DNA of 35,133 nucleotides, from positions 1 through 35,133 of the forward strand of contig JAFGEL010000031.1 of assembly GCA_016931615.1 (NCBI GenBank), given 5' to 3'. The notes under the pieces are model-generated. The model saw only the letters and a program-made list of their open reading frames with translations. It was not told the origin of the DNA and did no database searches. The stretch is from Desulfuromonadales bacterium (GTDB taxonomy: Bacteria > Desulfobacterota > Desulfuromonadia > Desulfuromonadales > Geopsychrobacteraceae). Positions 25,526 to 34,252 of this stretch are shown here, piece after piece. How positions within the stretch are numbered: the stretch's first letter is position 1; the number at the start of each line of letters is the position of its first letter. A program made the translations under genes and the position numbers.

Positions 25526-26563
25526 ATGAAGAAACTGTCCGTCATCGTTATTCTGTCAATTTTTGTATTGGTTGCTGCAAGCGGCGTATTTGCCAAAGAT
25601 CTCAGGGTTGTTGGAAGCTGGAGCAGTTTGACCATGTTCAAGAATTTTGAAAAGCCATTTTGGACCGAAAAACTTCCTTCAGTCATGCCTGACGTAAAAG
25701 CTGAAGTGACTTCCCTGGGACAGGTCAAGTTGAAAGGCCCCGCAGTTTTACGGCAGATGAATATGGGTGTTTTTGACGTTGTTCACACTGTGGCCGACTA
25801 TGTTGTTGCTGATTCACCCATCCTGGCAGGTCTGGATATGCCCGCTCTGGCACCTCAGATTGATCAGGCCCGCAAGGTGGTCGATGCTTACCGACCGGTT
25901 GTGGCCAAGGCTCTTGCAGATGATTTCAATGCGAAACTGCTGGCCATCGCGCCTTATCCTGCCCAGGTTATCTTTTGCCGAGATGAAATTTCCGGTCTGG
26001 ATGATTTAAAAGGTAAGAAAATCCGTGCCAGCGGTTGGACAACCTCTGAGTTCGTTACCGCTTTGGGGGCAACCGGTGTCACCATGTCTTTCAGTGAGGT
26101 TCCTCAATCATTGCAGCGTGGTGTGGTTGACTGTGCAATTACCGGAAGCCTTTCCGGTTATTCGGCAGGTTGGGGTGAGGTTGCTAACTATGTCTATCCA
26201 CTTCCCGTCGGGGGCTGGGATTATGTTATCACTTCCATGAATATGAAGACCTGGGACAGTTTCAGCCCTGCCGATCAGAATACCCTGCAACAGGCGATCA
26301 CGAATGACCTTGAAGCACCTGCTTGGAACGTAACCGCCAAAGAAACGCAGGATGGTATTGCATGTCTCACCGGCAATGCAGCTTGTGACCACGGTAAGCC
26401 AAATAGTCTCACGCTTGTGCCGATTTCTGAGAATGATCTTTCTCGCGCCCGCAAAGTTCTGGTGGAAAATGTGCTGCCTGCCTGGGCGGAAAAAGTTGGA
26501 CCGGACGTTGTGAAAGAATGGAACGACACTGCCGGACGAGAGGCCAACGTTAAAGCACAGTAA
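25526..26563 (+). CDS. dctP: TRAP transporter periplasmic binding protein, DctP family (system 1)
   Basis: A 345-residue exported protein. A signal peptide (about 1-23, ending GVFA) precedes the mature start KDLRVVGSW. GLDDLKGKKIRASGW holds the conserved Arg that binds substrate carboxylates in DctP proteins, and EVPQSLQRGVVDCAITG follows it. It captures a carboxylate-type solute in the periplasm and passes it to DctQM. AAGGAGA lies 5 bases before the ATG at 25526. A perfect 14-base-pair hairpin follows the gene and may set a higher level of this subunit than of the permease. The sequence differs strongly from the binding protein at 31294, so the two systems probably take up different compounds. 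Confidence 0.92.
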   Translation: MKKLSVIVILSIFVLVAASGVFAKDLRVVGSWSSLTMFKNFEKPFWTEKLPSVMPDVKAEVTSLGQVKLKGPAVLRQMNMGVFDVVHTVADYVVADSPILAGLDMPALAPQIDQARKVVDAYRPVVAKALADDFNAKLLAIAPYPAQVIFCRDEISGLDDLKGKKIRASGWTTSEFVTALGATGVTMSFSEVPQSLQRGVVDCAITGSLSGYSAGWGEVANYVYPLPVGGWDYVITSMNMKTWDSFSPADQNTLQQAITNDLEAPAWNVTAKETQDGIACLTGNAACDHGKPNSLTLVPISENDLSRARKVLVENVLPAWAEKVGPDVVKEWNDTAGREANVKAQ

Positions 26564-26581
26564 CTGCAATAACTAGATTGA

Positions 26582-26617
26582 CAAGCTGCGGACTGACCAT
26601 TTCCAGTCCGCAGCTTG
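26582..26617 (+). terminator. Hairpin between dctP and dctQ of TRAP system 1
   Basis: A perfect 14-base-pair stem (26582-26595 with 26604-26617, CAAGCTGCGGACTG and its complement) has an 8-base loop. Only a short TTTT follows, after AGG. It is more likely a partial terminator or 3'-end stabiliser than a full stop, since dctQ and dctM follow on the same strand. Confidence 0.75.
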
Positions 26618-26723
26618 AGGTTTTACCCAAAGACTCATTAGCTTCCTGACGAGTGAAGGACGTTAAGTGAGCCGAAGTGCAGCCGCGTTCCAATGCTGTA
26701 TAGCTTAATTCAATGGAGGCATA

Positions 26724-27320
26724 ATGACTGCCATATTGAACATGATGAGAAAAATCAATCGTTTTGGAGTTTGGATGGGGGGAGGGTTGATGATCCTGAC
26801 GTCTTTTCTCATTGCGATTGAAGTCATTTTGAGAAAACTCTTTTCGATCTCTATCGGAGGTTCGGATGAGTTGTCCAGTTATGTTCTGGCAATAGGCTGC
26901 AGTTGGGCGTTCGGATTTGCCTTGATGGAAAAAGCCCATATTCGCATCGATATTCTTTATGCCCGCTTATCGGAGCGCTTGAGGATTTTTCTGGATCTGT
27001 TTTCTCTGGTTGTTTTCCTCTGTTATGCCGTTCCCCTCGGTTATTTTTCGGCTCTCGTTTTTCAGACGTCATTGGTGAAGAATTCAACAGCTAATACTCC
27101 GTTGCAAACCCCTCTGTGGATTCCCCAGGGAATCTGGCTTTTGGGATTGCTTGTCTTTCTGCTGACGATGGTAGTGTTAATCCTCACCAGTGTGAATCGC
27201 TTGGTTCGGGGAGACATCCAGGGGGCATTGGCTATTTCAGGACCAACATCTCTTGAAGAAGAGATTGAAGAGGGAATTGCCGTTTCTACAGAATCAAATC
27301 CGCAGGAGCTCCCACAATGA
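26724..27320 (+). CDS. dctQ: TRAP transporter small permease, DctQ family (system 1)
   Basis: A 198-residue protein with four membrane segments, the DctQ arrangement. GGSDELSSYVLAIGCSWAF after the second helix and EKAHIRIDILY are family landmarks. The acidic C-terminal tail (SLEEEIEEGIAVSTESNP) is longer than usual. GGAGG is found upstream of the ATG. The stop overlaps the start of dctM in ATGA, so translation is coupled. It forms the membrane complex with DctM, powered by a sodium or proton gradient. Confidence 0.9.
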   Translation: MTAILNMMRKINRFGVWMGGGLMILTSFLIAIEVILRKLFSISIGGSDELSSYVLAIGCSWAFGFALMEKAHIRIDILYARLSERLRIFLDLFSLVVFLCYAVPLGYFSALVFQTSLVKNSTANTPLQTPLWIPQGIWLLGLLVFLLTMVVLILTSVNRLVRGDIQGALAISGPTSLEEEIEEGIAVSTESNPQELPQ

Positions 27321-28603
27321 TTATAGCCGTTGCCCTTTTGATTCTGCTCCTGCTGTTGCTTTTAAGCATTCCTGTTGCCGCGACTTTGGCTGCCTTGGGC
27401 TTGAGCCTGGGGAGCTTTTTTTCTCCTTTTCCCCTGTACAAAGCTTTGGGGGAAATATCCTGGACTGCCAGCACTGATTTTCTTCTGCTGGCCATTCCGT
27501 TGTTTGTTCTCCTGGGGGAGATATTACTACGTGCCGGAATTGCAGAGAGAACTTATCGTTCGCTTTTTTACTGGTTGTCCTGGCTTCCCGGGGGGCTGAT
27601 GCATGCGAATATTGCAACATCAGCGCTGTTTGCGGCAACCTCTGGATCATCAGTCGCCACAGCGGCAACGATCACGACGGTTGCGCTTCCACAGGCGCGA
27701 AAATATGGCTATGCAGAAAGTCTTTTTGCCGGATCGATAGCCGCTGGGGGAACTCTCGGCATTCTTATCCCGCCGTCGATAAATTTGATTGTCTACGGCT
27801 TTCTGACCAATACTTCGATTCCGCAATTATTTCTCGCCGGTATTGTTCCGGGAATTCTTCTGACAATCTTATTCATGCTCTGTATTTCCATTCTCTGTCT
27901 GTTTAAACCTCAGCTGTCCGGCAGGAAAATGTCGGCGAGCTGGAAGCAGCGTTTTTCAAGTCTCAAGGATTTGGCCCCGGTTCTATTTATTTTCTTCATT
28001 GTTATCGGATCTATATACGCCGGCCTTGCGACCCCGACGGAATCCGCCGCTCTTGGGGTTCTCGGTGCGTTGTTGTTAGCGAAACTCTATGGCAGCCTCA
28101 GCGTTAAAATGTTGCGAGATGTCCTTGAGGGGACGATGCGAACAACAGCAATGATTATGTTGATCATCATGGCCGCTTATTTTCTTAATTTTATTCTTGT
28201 GTCTGTCGGCCTGACCGGGATGTTGACCGATTTTATCGATAACCTCGGTATGACTCCGATGGGAACCATGGGAATCATCATCCTGCTCTATCTTGTTTTG
28301 GGATTTTTCGTTGAAACGCTGTCCTTGATGGTCATTACCATTCCGATCATCGCTCCTGTCGTTACGGGTCTCGGCTTTGACCCAGTCTGGTTCGGTGTCC
28401 TTTTGATTTTGCTGATTGAGATGGCGTTGATTACTCCGCCGGTGGGTTTAAATCTTTACGTGGTTCAGGGAATCCGTGGACGGGGTTCCATGAGTGAAGT
28501 CATGGTTGGCAGTATTCCTTTTGTTTTGATGATTCTAGTCATGATAGGGCTCATGCTGGTTGCACCTGGATTGACGCTGATTTTTGCCAACCTGGTCAAT
28601 TAA
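27317..28603 (+). CDS. dctM: TRAP transporter large permease, DctM family (system 1)
   Basis: A 428-residue membrane protein with about 12 hydrophobic segments. Typical motifs include GGLMHANIATSALFAATSGSS, then GTLGILIPPSINLIVYG, ATPTESAALGVLGALL and a C-terminal ITPPVGLNLYVVQGI. This is the ion-coupled channel subunit. It starts inside the dctQ stop codon. The DUF2848 gene follows after 30 bases in the same operon. Confidence 0.93.
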   Translation: MIIAVALLILLLLLLLSIPVAATLAALGLSLGSFFSPFPLYKALGEISWTASTDFLLLAIPLFVLLGEILLRAGIAERTYRSLFYWLSWLPGGLMHANIATSALFAATSGSSVATAATITTVALPQARKYGYAESLFAGSIAAGGTLGILIPPSINLIVYGFLTNTSIPQLFLAGIVPGILLTILFMLCISILCLFKPQLSGRKMSASWKQRFSSLKDLAPVLFIFFIVIGSIYAGLATPTESAALGVLGALLLAKLYGSLSVKMLRDVLEGTMRTTAMIMLIIMAAYFLNFILVSVGLTGMLTDFIDNLGMTPMGTMGIIILLYLVLGFFVETLSLMVITIPIIAPVVTGLGFDPVWFGVLLILLIEMALITPPVGLNLYVVQGIRGRGSMSEVMVGSIPFVLMILVMIGLMLVAPGLTLIFANLVN

Positions 28604-28633
28604 ACAGTTTATAAACTGCTTAGGGGAAATATT

Positions 28634-29323
28634 ATGTCCGCTAAAACACTGTCTTTGATGTGTGATTCCAAACCGCTGTCCGTTGTCATTGATCGACTGA
28701 TCGTTGCCGGTTGGGTTGGTAAAGATACCGTCGCATTACAAAAGCATATAGATGAGCTGGCTGAACTGGGAGTGGAGCCTCCGGGACGTACCCCCACGTA
28801 CATGTCACTATCGCCAGATATTCTGACCACCGCTGAAGAGGTTTCAGCAATCGCAGCGACCTCATCGGGTGAGGTTGAAGCTGTCCTTGTCAGAGATCGA
28901 GACGGAGTCTTATATCTCGGTGTCGGCAGTGATCACACTGATAGGGATTTTGAAAGATACAGCATCCCGGCTTCCAAGCAGATGTGTCCAAAACCTCTTG
29001 CCCGGGAAATTTGGCTGTTTGAAGATGTTGAAGATCACTTAGGACAATTAGTCCTCCGCTCCTGGATGACGGATGATCAGGGTCATGAAGTCCTTTATCA
29101 GGAAGGTGATCTCAATGCCAATCGCGAACTGAAGGAACTGCTGCAAGGGATGCCAAACGACTGTGTCAGTCCCGGCCAGAGCTTTTGTCTTTATTGCGGT
29201 ACTTTTCCCGCGATTGGAGGATTGCGCTATGGTCGAAAGTTCATTTTTGAGATTTATGATCCAATTTTGAAACGCAGCTTGAAGCATCACTATGAAGTGG
29301 AAACCTTACCCCAGTTTCTCTAG
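28634..29323 (+). CDS. DUF2848 family protein
   Basis: A 229-residue soluble protein with no signal peptide or membrane segment. PPGRTPTYMSLSPDILTTAE and VRDRDGVLYLGVGSDHTDR, with QMCPKPLAREIW, match the pattern I associate with DUF2848, a family without an assigned reaction. The arrangement of GVGSDHTDRDFE and an acidic/His set hints at metal-dependent hydrolase chemistry like that of fumarylacetoacetate hydrolases, but this is inference. GGGGAAA lies before the ATG. It sits between the TRAP genes and a carrier, in a cluster with 5-oxoprolinase, so it probably acts on the imported compound or its first product. Confidence 0.75.
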   Translation: MSAKTLSLMCDSKPLSVVIDRLIVAGWVGKDTVALQKHIDELAELGVEPPGRTPTYMSLSPDILTTAEEVSAIAATSSGEVEAVLVRDRDGVLYLGVGSDHTDRDFERYSIPASKQMCPKPLAREIWLFEDVEDHLGQLVLRSWMTDDQGHEVLYQEGDLNANRELKELLQGMPNDCVSPGQSFCLYCGTFPAIGGLRYGRKFIFEIYDPILKRSLKHHYEVETLPQFL

Positions 29324-29383
29324 GAGTGTTTGCTGAAACCGGCCGGTGGATGGCTTCTGTCTTAGTGATTGAAGGAAGGGGCC

Positions 29384-29443
29384 ATGTTCTTTGAACTGAC
29401 AGCTGTATCGGGTGCGAAATTTGACATTCTGGTTCGTAATTAA
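29384..29443 (+). CDS. Short upstream ORF overlapping the AEC carrier start
   Basis: An ATG with a strong ribosome site (GAAGGAAGGGG) opens 19 codons beginning MFFELTAVSGAKFD. They end inside the AEC gene in another frame. The start MFFEL looks like the normal start of AEC carriers. One base less in GAAATTT (about 29414-29420) would join it to the carrier. It is therefore either a coupling leader or the true N-terminus displaced by an indel. Confidence 0.4.
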   Translation: MFFELTAVSGAKFDILVRN

Positions 29444-30326
29444 CGAAACGATATTGCCCTTGGCAATTATTCTGCTGATTGCCTTTTCTTTTCAGAAACT
29501 TTTTCGCGGTGATCCGAAACAGTTAAACAACCTCGTTCTTTTTGTCCTGCTGCCGGTGAATATTTTCCATGAGCTTTCACTGAGGCAAGTGGGATTTCGG
29601 GAGATCGGCCAGCCTGTTCTTTTCATGTTCCTGCTCACTTCTGCTCTGGTAGCCGTTTCTTGGACGGCTGCGTGGGCGTTGAAATTGACGCAGGAGCAGA
29701 GAGTTTCATTTATCCTCAGTGTGGCAATGATAAATGTTGGTAATTTTGGTCTGTCATTGATTTTCTTTACCTATGGGCCAACTGCCAACGACAGTGCTCT
29801 GTTAACTTTCGTCGCATTTAATATCCCATTAACGACACTCGCCATCTATTTTTCCAGTGACAAACAAAGTCGTAAAGAAGCGATTATAGATGTTCTGAAA
29901 ATCCCTATTTTCCATGCAACTCTTCTGGCGCTGGTTTTTACTTCCTGCGGTGTCAGTGTCCCGGCAGGAGTGCATAAAATTACCGGTTATTTAAGTCAGG
30001 CGACTTTTCCACTGTTTACCTTTGTCTTCGGGATGCAACTTGCGGAGATGCAATTTACCAGAACTTTGCTGCGTTCTGTCTCGGTTGCCAGCGTTTTAAG
30101 GCTTCTGGTTTCTCCTGTTTTGGCTTTTGCTATCCTGACGGTGTTGGGGGTAACTGGAATGAACTTTCGAGTCGGCTTGGTCCAGACTTCAACCCCGGCG
30201 CCGATTTTGCCTTTGATGTACGCCATCAGATTCAATCGTTCACCGGATCTTCTGGCCGCTACAATTATTGTGACGACTCTCTTATCTGCACTGACTTTGC
30301 CTCTCGTCATTGCTCTGGCCGGATAA
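29412..30326 (+). CDS. AEC (auxin efflux carrier) family transporter
   Basis: A 304-residue membrane protein with about ten segments. The N-terminal half contains LNNLVLFVLLPVNIFHEL, the family's conserved first-repeat segment. SVAMINVGNFGLSLIFFTYG and SQATFPLFTFVFGMQLAEMQF are the other landmarks, and TSTPAPILPLMYAIRF is near the end. AEC carriers move organic acids such as malate, malonate or related anions. The GTG at 29412 has no ribosome site. A well-served ATG at 29384 in another frame points to coupling or a frameshift. The amidase gene follows after 14 bases. Confidence 0.85.
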   Translation: MRNLTFWFVINETILPLAIILLIAFSFQKLFRGDPKQLNNLVLFVLLPVNIFHELSLRQVGFREIGQPVLFMFLLTSALVAVSWTAAWALKLTQEQRVSFILSVAMINVGNFGLSLIFFTYGPTANDSALLTFVAFNIPLTTLAIYFSSDKQSRKEAIIDVLKIPIFHATLLALVFTSCGVSVPAGVHKITGYLSQATFPLFTFVFGMQLAEMQFTRTLLRSVSVASVLRLLVSPVLAFAILTVLGVTGMNFRVGLVQTSTPAPILPLMYAIRFNRSPDLLAATIIVTTLLSALTLPLVIALAG

Positions 30327-30340
30327 AAAAGGAATTATCT

Positions 30341-31150
30341 ATGTCTAAAATCCTGAAAATTGCTTTTTCACAAACCAAGAGCTCTTTCCATGTTGCCGAA
30401 AACCTTGATGTAGCAGCACGATTTACCGCTCTGGCAGCAGCTGAGCATGCTGATCTTGTTGTTTTCCCTGAAATGTTTATGGCCAGGCCACAGGAAGGAG
30501 TTCCTTTAGCAGAAATTGCGCAACCATTAGATGGGAATTTCGTTACGACAATGGCATCGTTGGCCAAGCAGCACGCTCTGGCGATTGCATTCGGGATGTG
30601 GCAAAAACATCCGGATGATGAACTGCGCGCAGCTAACGTGGTTATCGTTATCGATGCAGAGGGCTCAATTATTGCCCGTTACCAGAAGATTCATCTTTTT
30701 GATGCTTTGAGTGTTCAAGAATCTAAAACAATGATTGCAGGAGAAGAACCACCACCCGTTTTCATCTTGAACGGGGTACGAATTGGCTTGGCTATTTGCT
30801 ACGATTTACGCTTTCCTGAACTGTTTCGTTATCTGGCTGATAATGGCGCTCAGTTGACTATTGTGCCTGCCGCCTGGTATGCCGGAAACCTGAAAGAAGA
30901 ACACTGGTTGACATTGTTGCGCGCAAGAGCGATTGAAAATACTTTTTACGTTGGCGGTTGTAATCTCTGTGATCCGCCTTTTGCGGCCAGATCAGCACTG
31001 TTTGATCCGTTCGGGGCAATGCTGGTGGAAGCAGGGGAATCTGAAAAACTGATTTTTGCTGAAGTGAATACTCAGAGGATAGATGAAGTGCGCGCCAAAC
31101 TTCCGAGCTTATCTCATTGCAAGCAACATATTTTTAATTCGCGATCATGA
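30341..31150 (+). CDS. Nitrilase-superfamily carbon-nitrogen hydrolase (omega-amidase-like)
   Basis: A 269-residue cytoplasmic enzyme with the full catalytic set of the family: Glu44 in VVFPEMFM, Lys116 in RYQKIHLFD and Cys153 in GLAICYDLRFPEL. The short length and RARAIENTFYVGGCN after the Cys fit the branch with omega-amidase and deaminated glutathione amidase, which release ammonia from C4-C5 amides such as 2-oxoglutaramate. The exact substrate is unknown. With 5-oxoprolinase, DUF1445 and DUF2848 in the same island, an amide of a five-carbon acid is a plausible target. AAGGA precedes the ATG. It is the last gene before the second TRAP promoter. Confidence 0.9.
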   Translation: MSKILKIAFSQTKSSFHVAENLDVAARFTALAAAEHADLVVFPEMFMARPQEGVPLAEIAQPLDGNFVTTMASLAKQHALAIAFGMWQKHPDDELRAANVVIVIDAEGSIIARYQKIHLFDALSVQESKTMIAGEEPPPVFILNGVRIGLAICYDLRFPELFRYLADNGAQLTIVPAAWYAGNLKEEHWLTLLRARAIENTFYVGGCNLCDPPFAARSALFDPFGAMLVEAGESEKLIFAEVNTQRIDEVRAKLPSLSHCKQHIFNSRS

Positions 31151-31166
31151 CATTCATTGTAACTGT

Positions 31167-31239
31167 TTGTATTTGTTTTGATTTGTAGTAAAGTACCTCT
31201 TTCAACCTGAGACTTGGGCCTGAGATGATTTGAGCTCAA
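31167..31239 (+). promoter_or_regulatory. Control region of the second TRAP operon
   Basis: TTGTAT (31167-31172) and TAAAGT (31189-31194) with a 16-base spacer give a weak promoter. TTGAGCTCAA (31230-31239) is a perfect 10-base palindrome in the leader, and CCTGAG / CTCAGG arms flank it. It may be an operator or a leader hairpin. Confidence 0.35.
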
Positions 31240-31293
31240 CCCGTATGCTCAGGTCAGTATGTTGATTGCCCATCACAACAAAGGAGAAAAAAG

Positions 31294-32277
31294 ATGAAAC
31301 GTTCAAGACTCAAACTTCTGCTTGCCTGTGTCTGTTTGACGGGTATCTTTTTGTTTGCGACGACTGCTTTGGCAGTCACTTGGGATATGCCGACCCCGTA
31401 TCCGGATAAAACCTTTCATACCCAAAACATCAGTCAATTCGCTCAGGATGTGGATAAAGCCACTAACGGTGAATTGAAGATCAAGATTCACTCAGCCGGT
31501 TCACTGTTCAAGCACCCTGAAATCAAAAATGCTATTCGTGGTGGGCAGGTCCCGATCGGTGAGTTTTTCCTCTCACTCCTGTCCAATGAAAATGCGGTAT
31601 TCGGGGCGGACTCACAGCCGTTCCTGGCAACCAACTATGCTGATGCTGAAAAACTCTGGGCGGCTCAGAAGCCGATCGTTGCAAAACTTCTGGACGGCCA
31701 GGGTCTGATGCCGCTGTTCTCGGTACCATGGCCTCCCCAGGGTCTGTACACCAAGAAGGCCATTAACAGTGTTGATGATCTTAAAGGGATCAAGTTCAGA
31801 GCCTATAATGCAACATTGGAAAAATTCACCAACCTCGTCGGGGCGGCTCCGACTCAGGTTGAAGTTCCTGATATTCCTCAGGCCTTTGCGACCGGACGGG
31901 TTGAAGCCATGATTACCTCACCTTCGACCGGCGCCAACTCAAAGGCTTGGGACTTTATTACAACTTACACCGACATTCAGGCCTGGCTGCCGAAAAATAT
32001 CGTTGTGGTCAATAAGAAGGCCTTCCGTAAGCTTGCTCCGCAGGTTCAGGATGCGGTACTGAAGGCTGCCGCTGCAGCTGAGCTCCGTGGCTGGGACATG
32101 AGCAAGGAAGAGACGACTGCCAAAACAGCTATTCTTGCCGATAACGGCGTCCAGATTGTGACACCCAGTGCCGCTCTGATGGATGGCCTGAAAAAGGTCG
32201 GTAACGAAATGCTGGTTGACTGGGAAAAGGCTGCCGGTGCGGAAGGGGCTGAGTTGCTCAAGGCTTATCGTCAATAG
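31294..32277 (+). CDS. dctP: TRAP transporter periplasmic binding protein, DctP family (system 2)
   Basis: A 327-residue exported protein with a signal peptide of about 27 residues ending TTALA. The mature part starts VTWDMPTPYPDKTFHTQN. SVDDLKGIKFRAYN carries the substrate-binding Arg, and QVEVPDIPQAFATGRVEAMI is the usual follow-up motif. AAAGGAGAAAA lies just before the ATG. A 9-base-pair hairpin follows the stop, as in system 1. The sequence is clearly different from the binding protein at 25526. Confidence 0.93.
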   Translation: MKRSRLKLLLACVCLTGIFLFATTALAVTWDMPTPYPDKTFHTQNISQFAQDVDKATNGELKIKIHSAGSLFKHPEIKNAIRGGQVPIGEFFLSLLSNENAVFGADSQPFLATNYADAEKLWAAQKPIVAKLLDGQGLMPLFSVPWPPQGLYTKKAINSVDDLKGIKFRAYNATLEKFTNLVGAAPTQVEVPDIPQAFATGRVEAMITSPSTGANSKAWDFITTYTDIQAWLPKNIVVVNKKAFRKLAPQVQDAVLKAAAAAELRGWDMSKEETTAKTAILADNGVQIVTPSAALMDGLKKVGNEMLVDWEKAAGAEGAELLKAYRQ

Positions 32278-32309
32278 TCCCTTTCGGGAGTAACCCTTGA
32301 ATCAATCTG

Positions 32310-32342
32310 CGGGGTGCCGGTAACGCGTAAGCGGGCACCCCG
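32310..32342 (+). terminator. Hairpin between dctP and dctQ of TRAP system 2
   Basis: CGGGGTGCC (32310-32318) pairs with GGCACCCCG (32334-32342) around a 15-base loop, followed by TAGCTTTT. It probably attenuates or protects the dctP message rather than ending the operon. Confidence 0.65.
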
Positions 32343-32387
32343 TAGCTTTTGCCGAATCGCTACAGATTGATCCGGATGGACGCGAAT

Positions 32388-32954
32388 ATGGAAAACAGGA
32401 GCGGAATAAGAAAAGGCCTTGATCGGCTTTATCTGGTCAGTGGATGGATCGGGGCAACGTTTATTGCTCTTATTTGTCTACTGGTTCTGTGCCAGGTGAC
32501 TCTGAATGCTATTGATCGGCTCAGTGGTTTGATCGTCGGCTCGGCGATCGGGTTGACGATTCCGTCCTATGCAGACTTTACCGGTTTTTTTCTCGCGGCG
32601 GCGTCTTTTATGGCCCTGGCGTACACGCTCCGTGAAGGGGAGCATATTCGTGTCACCCTGTTTCTGTCACATTGCAGCGTCCGGGTTCGGCGTTGGCTGG
32701 AAATCTGGTGTCTCACCCTGACGTCCGGGGTCTCTGTCTATTTTTCCTGGTACAGCTTTCTGTTGGTACGTGAATCCTACATCTACCACGATTTATCTCC
32801 CGGTATGATTGCCGTTCCTATCTGGATCCCGCAGGCGGCCATGTTTGCCGGGCTGGTGATCCTGTCTGTGGCCCTGCTTGACAGCCTTTTCAGCTTGTTT
32901 GTTCAGCCCTTGGGCGCTGATGAACTCGCTCATAACGTTGAGGAGGCGTCATGA
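32388..32954 (+). CDS. dctQ: TRAP transporter small permease, DctQ family (system 2)
   Basis: A 188-residue protein with four membrane segments. SYADFTGFFLAAASFMALAY and LREGEHIRVTLFL correspond to the DctQ landmarks. The ATG at 32388 has GGATGGA 7 bases upstream and was preferred. An ATG at 32376 and a TTG at 32349 are in frame. It overlaps dctM in ATGA (32951-32954). Confidence 0.88.
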   Translation: MENRSGIRKGLDRLYLVSGWIGATFIALICLLVLCQVTLNAIDRLSGLIVGSAIGLTIPSYADFTGFFLAAASFMALAYTLREGEHIRVTLFLSHCSVRVRRWLEIWCLTLTSGVSVYFSWYSFLLVRESYIYHDLSPGMIAVPIWIPQAAMFAGLVILSVALLDSLFSLFVQPLGADELAHNVEEAS

Positions 32955-34252
32955 CGGAACTGGGTATGACGCTGTCCCTGCTGGTGCTCCTGTTCATTTT
33001 CCTGGGGAGCGGTATCTGGGTCGCTTTTTCACTCCTGGGCGTTGGGGTCGCCGGGATGGCACTGTTTACCGATGCGCCTGTCGGTGAGGTCATGGCGACG
33101 ACCATCTGGGGTGCGAGTAACTCCTGGTCTTTAGCTGCTCTGCCGTTGTTTGTCTGGATGGGGGAGATTCTTTTTCGTTCGCGCCTGTCTGAAGATATGT
33201 TTTCCGGCCTGTCCCCCTGGTTGACCCACCTACCCGGGCGGCTGCTGCATGTCAATATTCTGGGCAGTGGCATCTTTGCCGCCGTTTCCGGCTCTTCGGC
33301 GGCGACAGCGGCAACCATCGGAAAAATGTCGATCCCCGAGTTGGAACGCCGAAACTATCCGCAGAAAATGGTTATCGGTACCCTCGCCGGTTCGGCAACT
33401 TTGGGTTTGCTTATCCCTCCGTCGATCATCCTGATTGTCTACGGTGTCGCGACAGAACAATCGATTGCCCGGCTGTTTATCGGGGGTGTGCTCCCGGGGC
33501 TGCTTCTGGTTGTGCTGTTTATGGGCTATGTGGTTTTCTGGTCACTGTTTCATCCAGCAGCTATTCCCAGTGGAGAAGAACGCCTGCCTCTGGGTGAAAA
33601 GATTCGTCGTTCACGTCGGCTTATCCCGGTCATTCTACTCATTATCGGGGTCATCGGCTCGATCTATTCGGGCATCGCTTCTCCGACCGATGCTGCCGCC
33701 GTCGGAGTGGCTCTGTCTCTCGTTCTGTCCAAATATACCGGGACTCTGAACCGGGAGAACTTTCTCGCCGGGTTGCTGGGAGCGACCAAAACCTCCTGCA
33801 TGATCGCCTTTATCCTGGCCGGGGCGGCTTTTTTGACCGTGGCCATGGGTTTCACCGGGATTCCACGGATGCTGGCCGGCTGGATCGCGGCGATGCAGCT
33901 GTCCCCCTATGCGCTGCTCGGCGCCCTGACGGTGTTTTTTGTCATTCTGGGCTGTTTTCTCGATGGGATCTCTGTCGTGGTTCTGACGACCTCCGTCATC
34001 ATGCCGATGGTCGAACAGGCGGGGATCGACCCATTCTGGTTCGGGATCTTTGTGGTCATTGTCGTTGAAATGTCACAGATCACCCCGCCCGTAGGGTTCA
34101 ACCTGTTTGTCATTCAGGGCTTGACCGGTCTCGATATACTTCAGGTTGCCAAGGCCGCACTGCCCTTTTTCCTGCTGTTGCTGGTGGCCCTGGCTCTTGT
34201 TGTGGTCTTTCCCTCCCTGGTCACCTTTTTGCCGAATATGATGGGTGGGTAG
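32951..34252 (+). CDS. dctM: TRAP transporter large permease, DctM family (system 2)
   Basis: A 433-residue membrane protein with about 12 hydrophobic segments. GRLLHVNILGSGIFAAVSGS, then GSATLGLLIPPSIILIVYG, ASPTDAAAVGVALSLV and ITPPVGFNLFVIQGLTG are DctM motifs. It completes the second TRAP system. The start is coupled to dctQ. No terminator follows directly; the nearest is 144 bases after the stop. Confidence 0.93.
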   Translation: MTELGMTLSLLVLLFIFLGSGIWVAFSLLGVGVAGMALFTDAPVGEVMATTIWGASNSWSLAALPLFVWMGEILFRSRLSEDMFSGLSPWLTHLPGRLLHVNILGSGIFAAVSGSSAATAATIGKMSIPELERRNYPQKMVIGTLAGSATLGLLIPPSIILIVYGVATEQSIARLFIGGVLPGLLLVVLFMGYVVFWSLFHPAAIPSGEERLPLGEKIRRSRRLIPVILLIIGVIGSIYSGIASPTDAAAVGVALSLVLSKYTGTLNRENFLAGLLGATKTSCMIAFILAGAAFLTVAMGFTGIPRMLAGWIAAMQLSPYALLGALTVFFVILGCFLDGISVVVLTTSVIMPMVEQAGIDPFWFGIFVVIVVEMSQITPPVGFNLFVIQGLTGLDILQVAKAALPFFLLLLVALALVVVFPSLVTFLPNMMGG

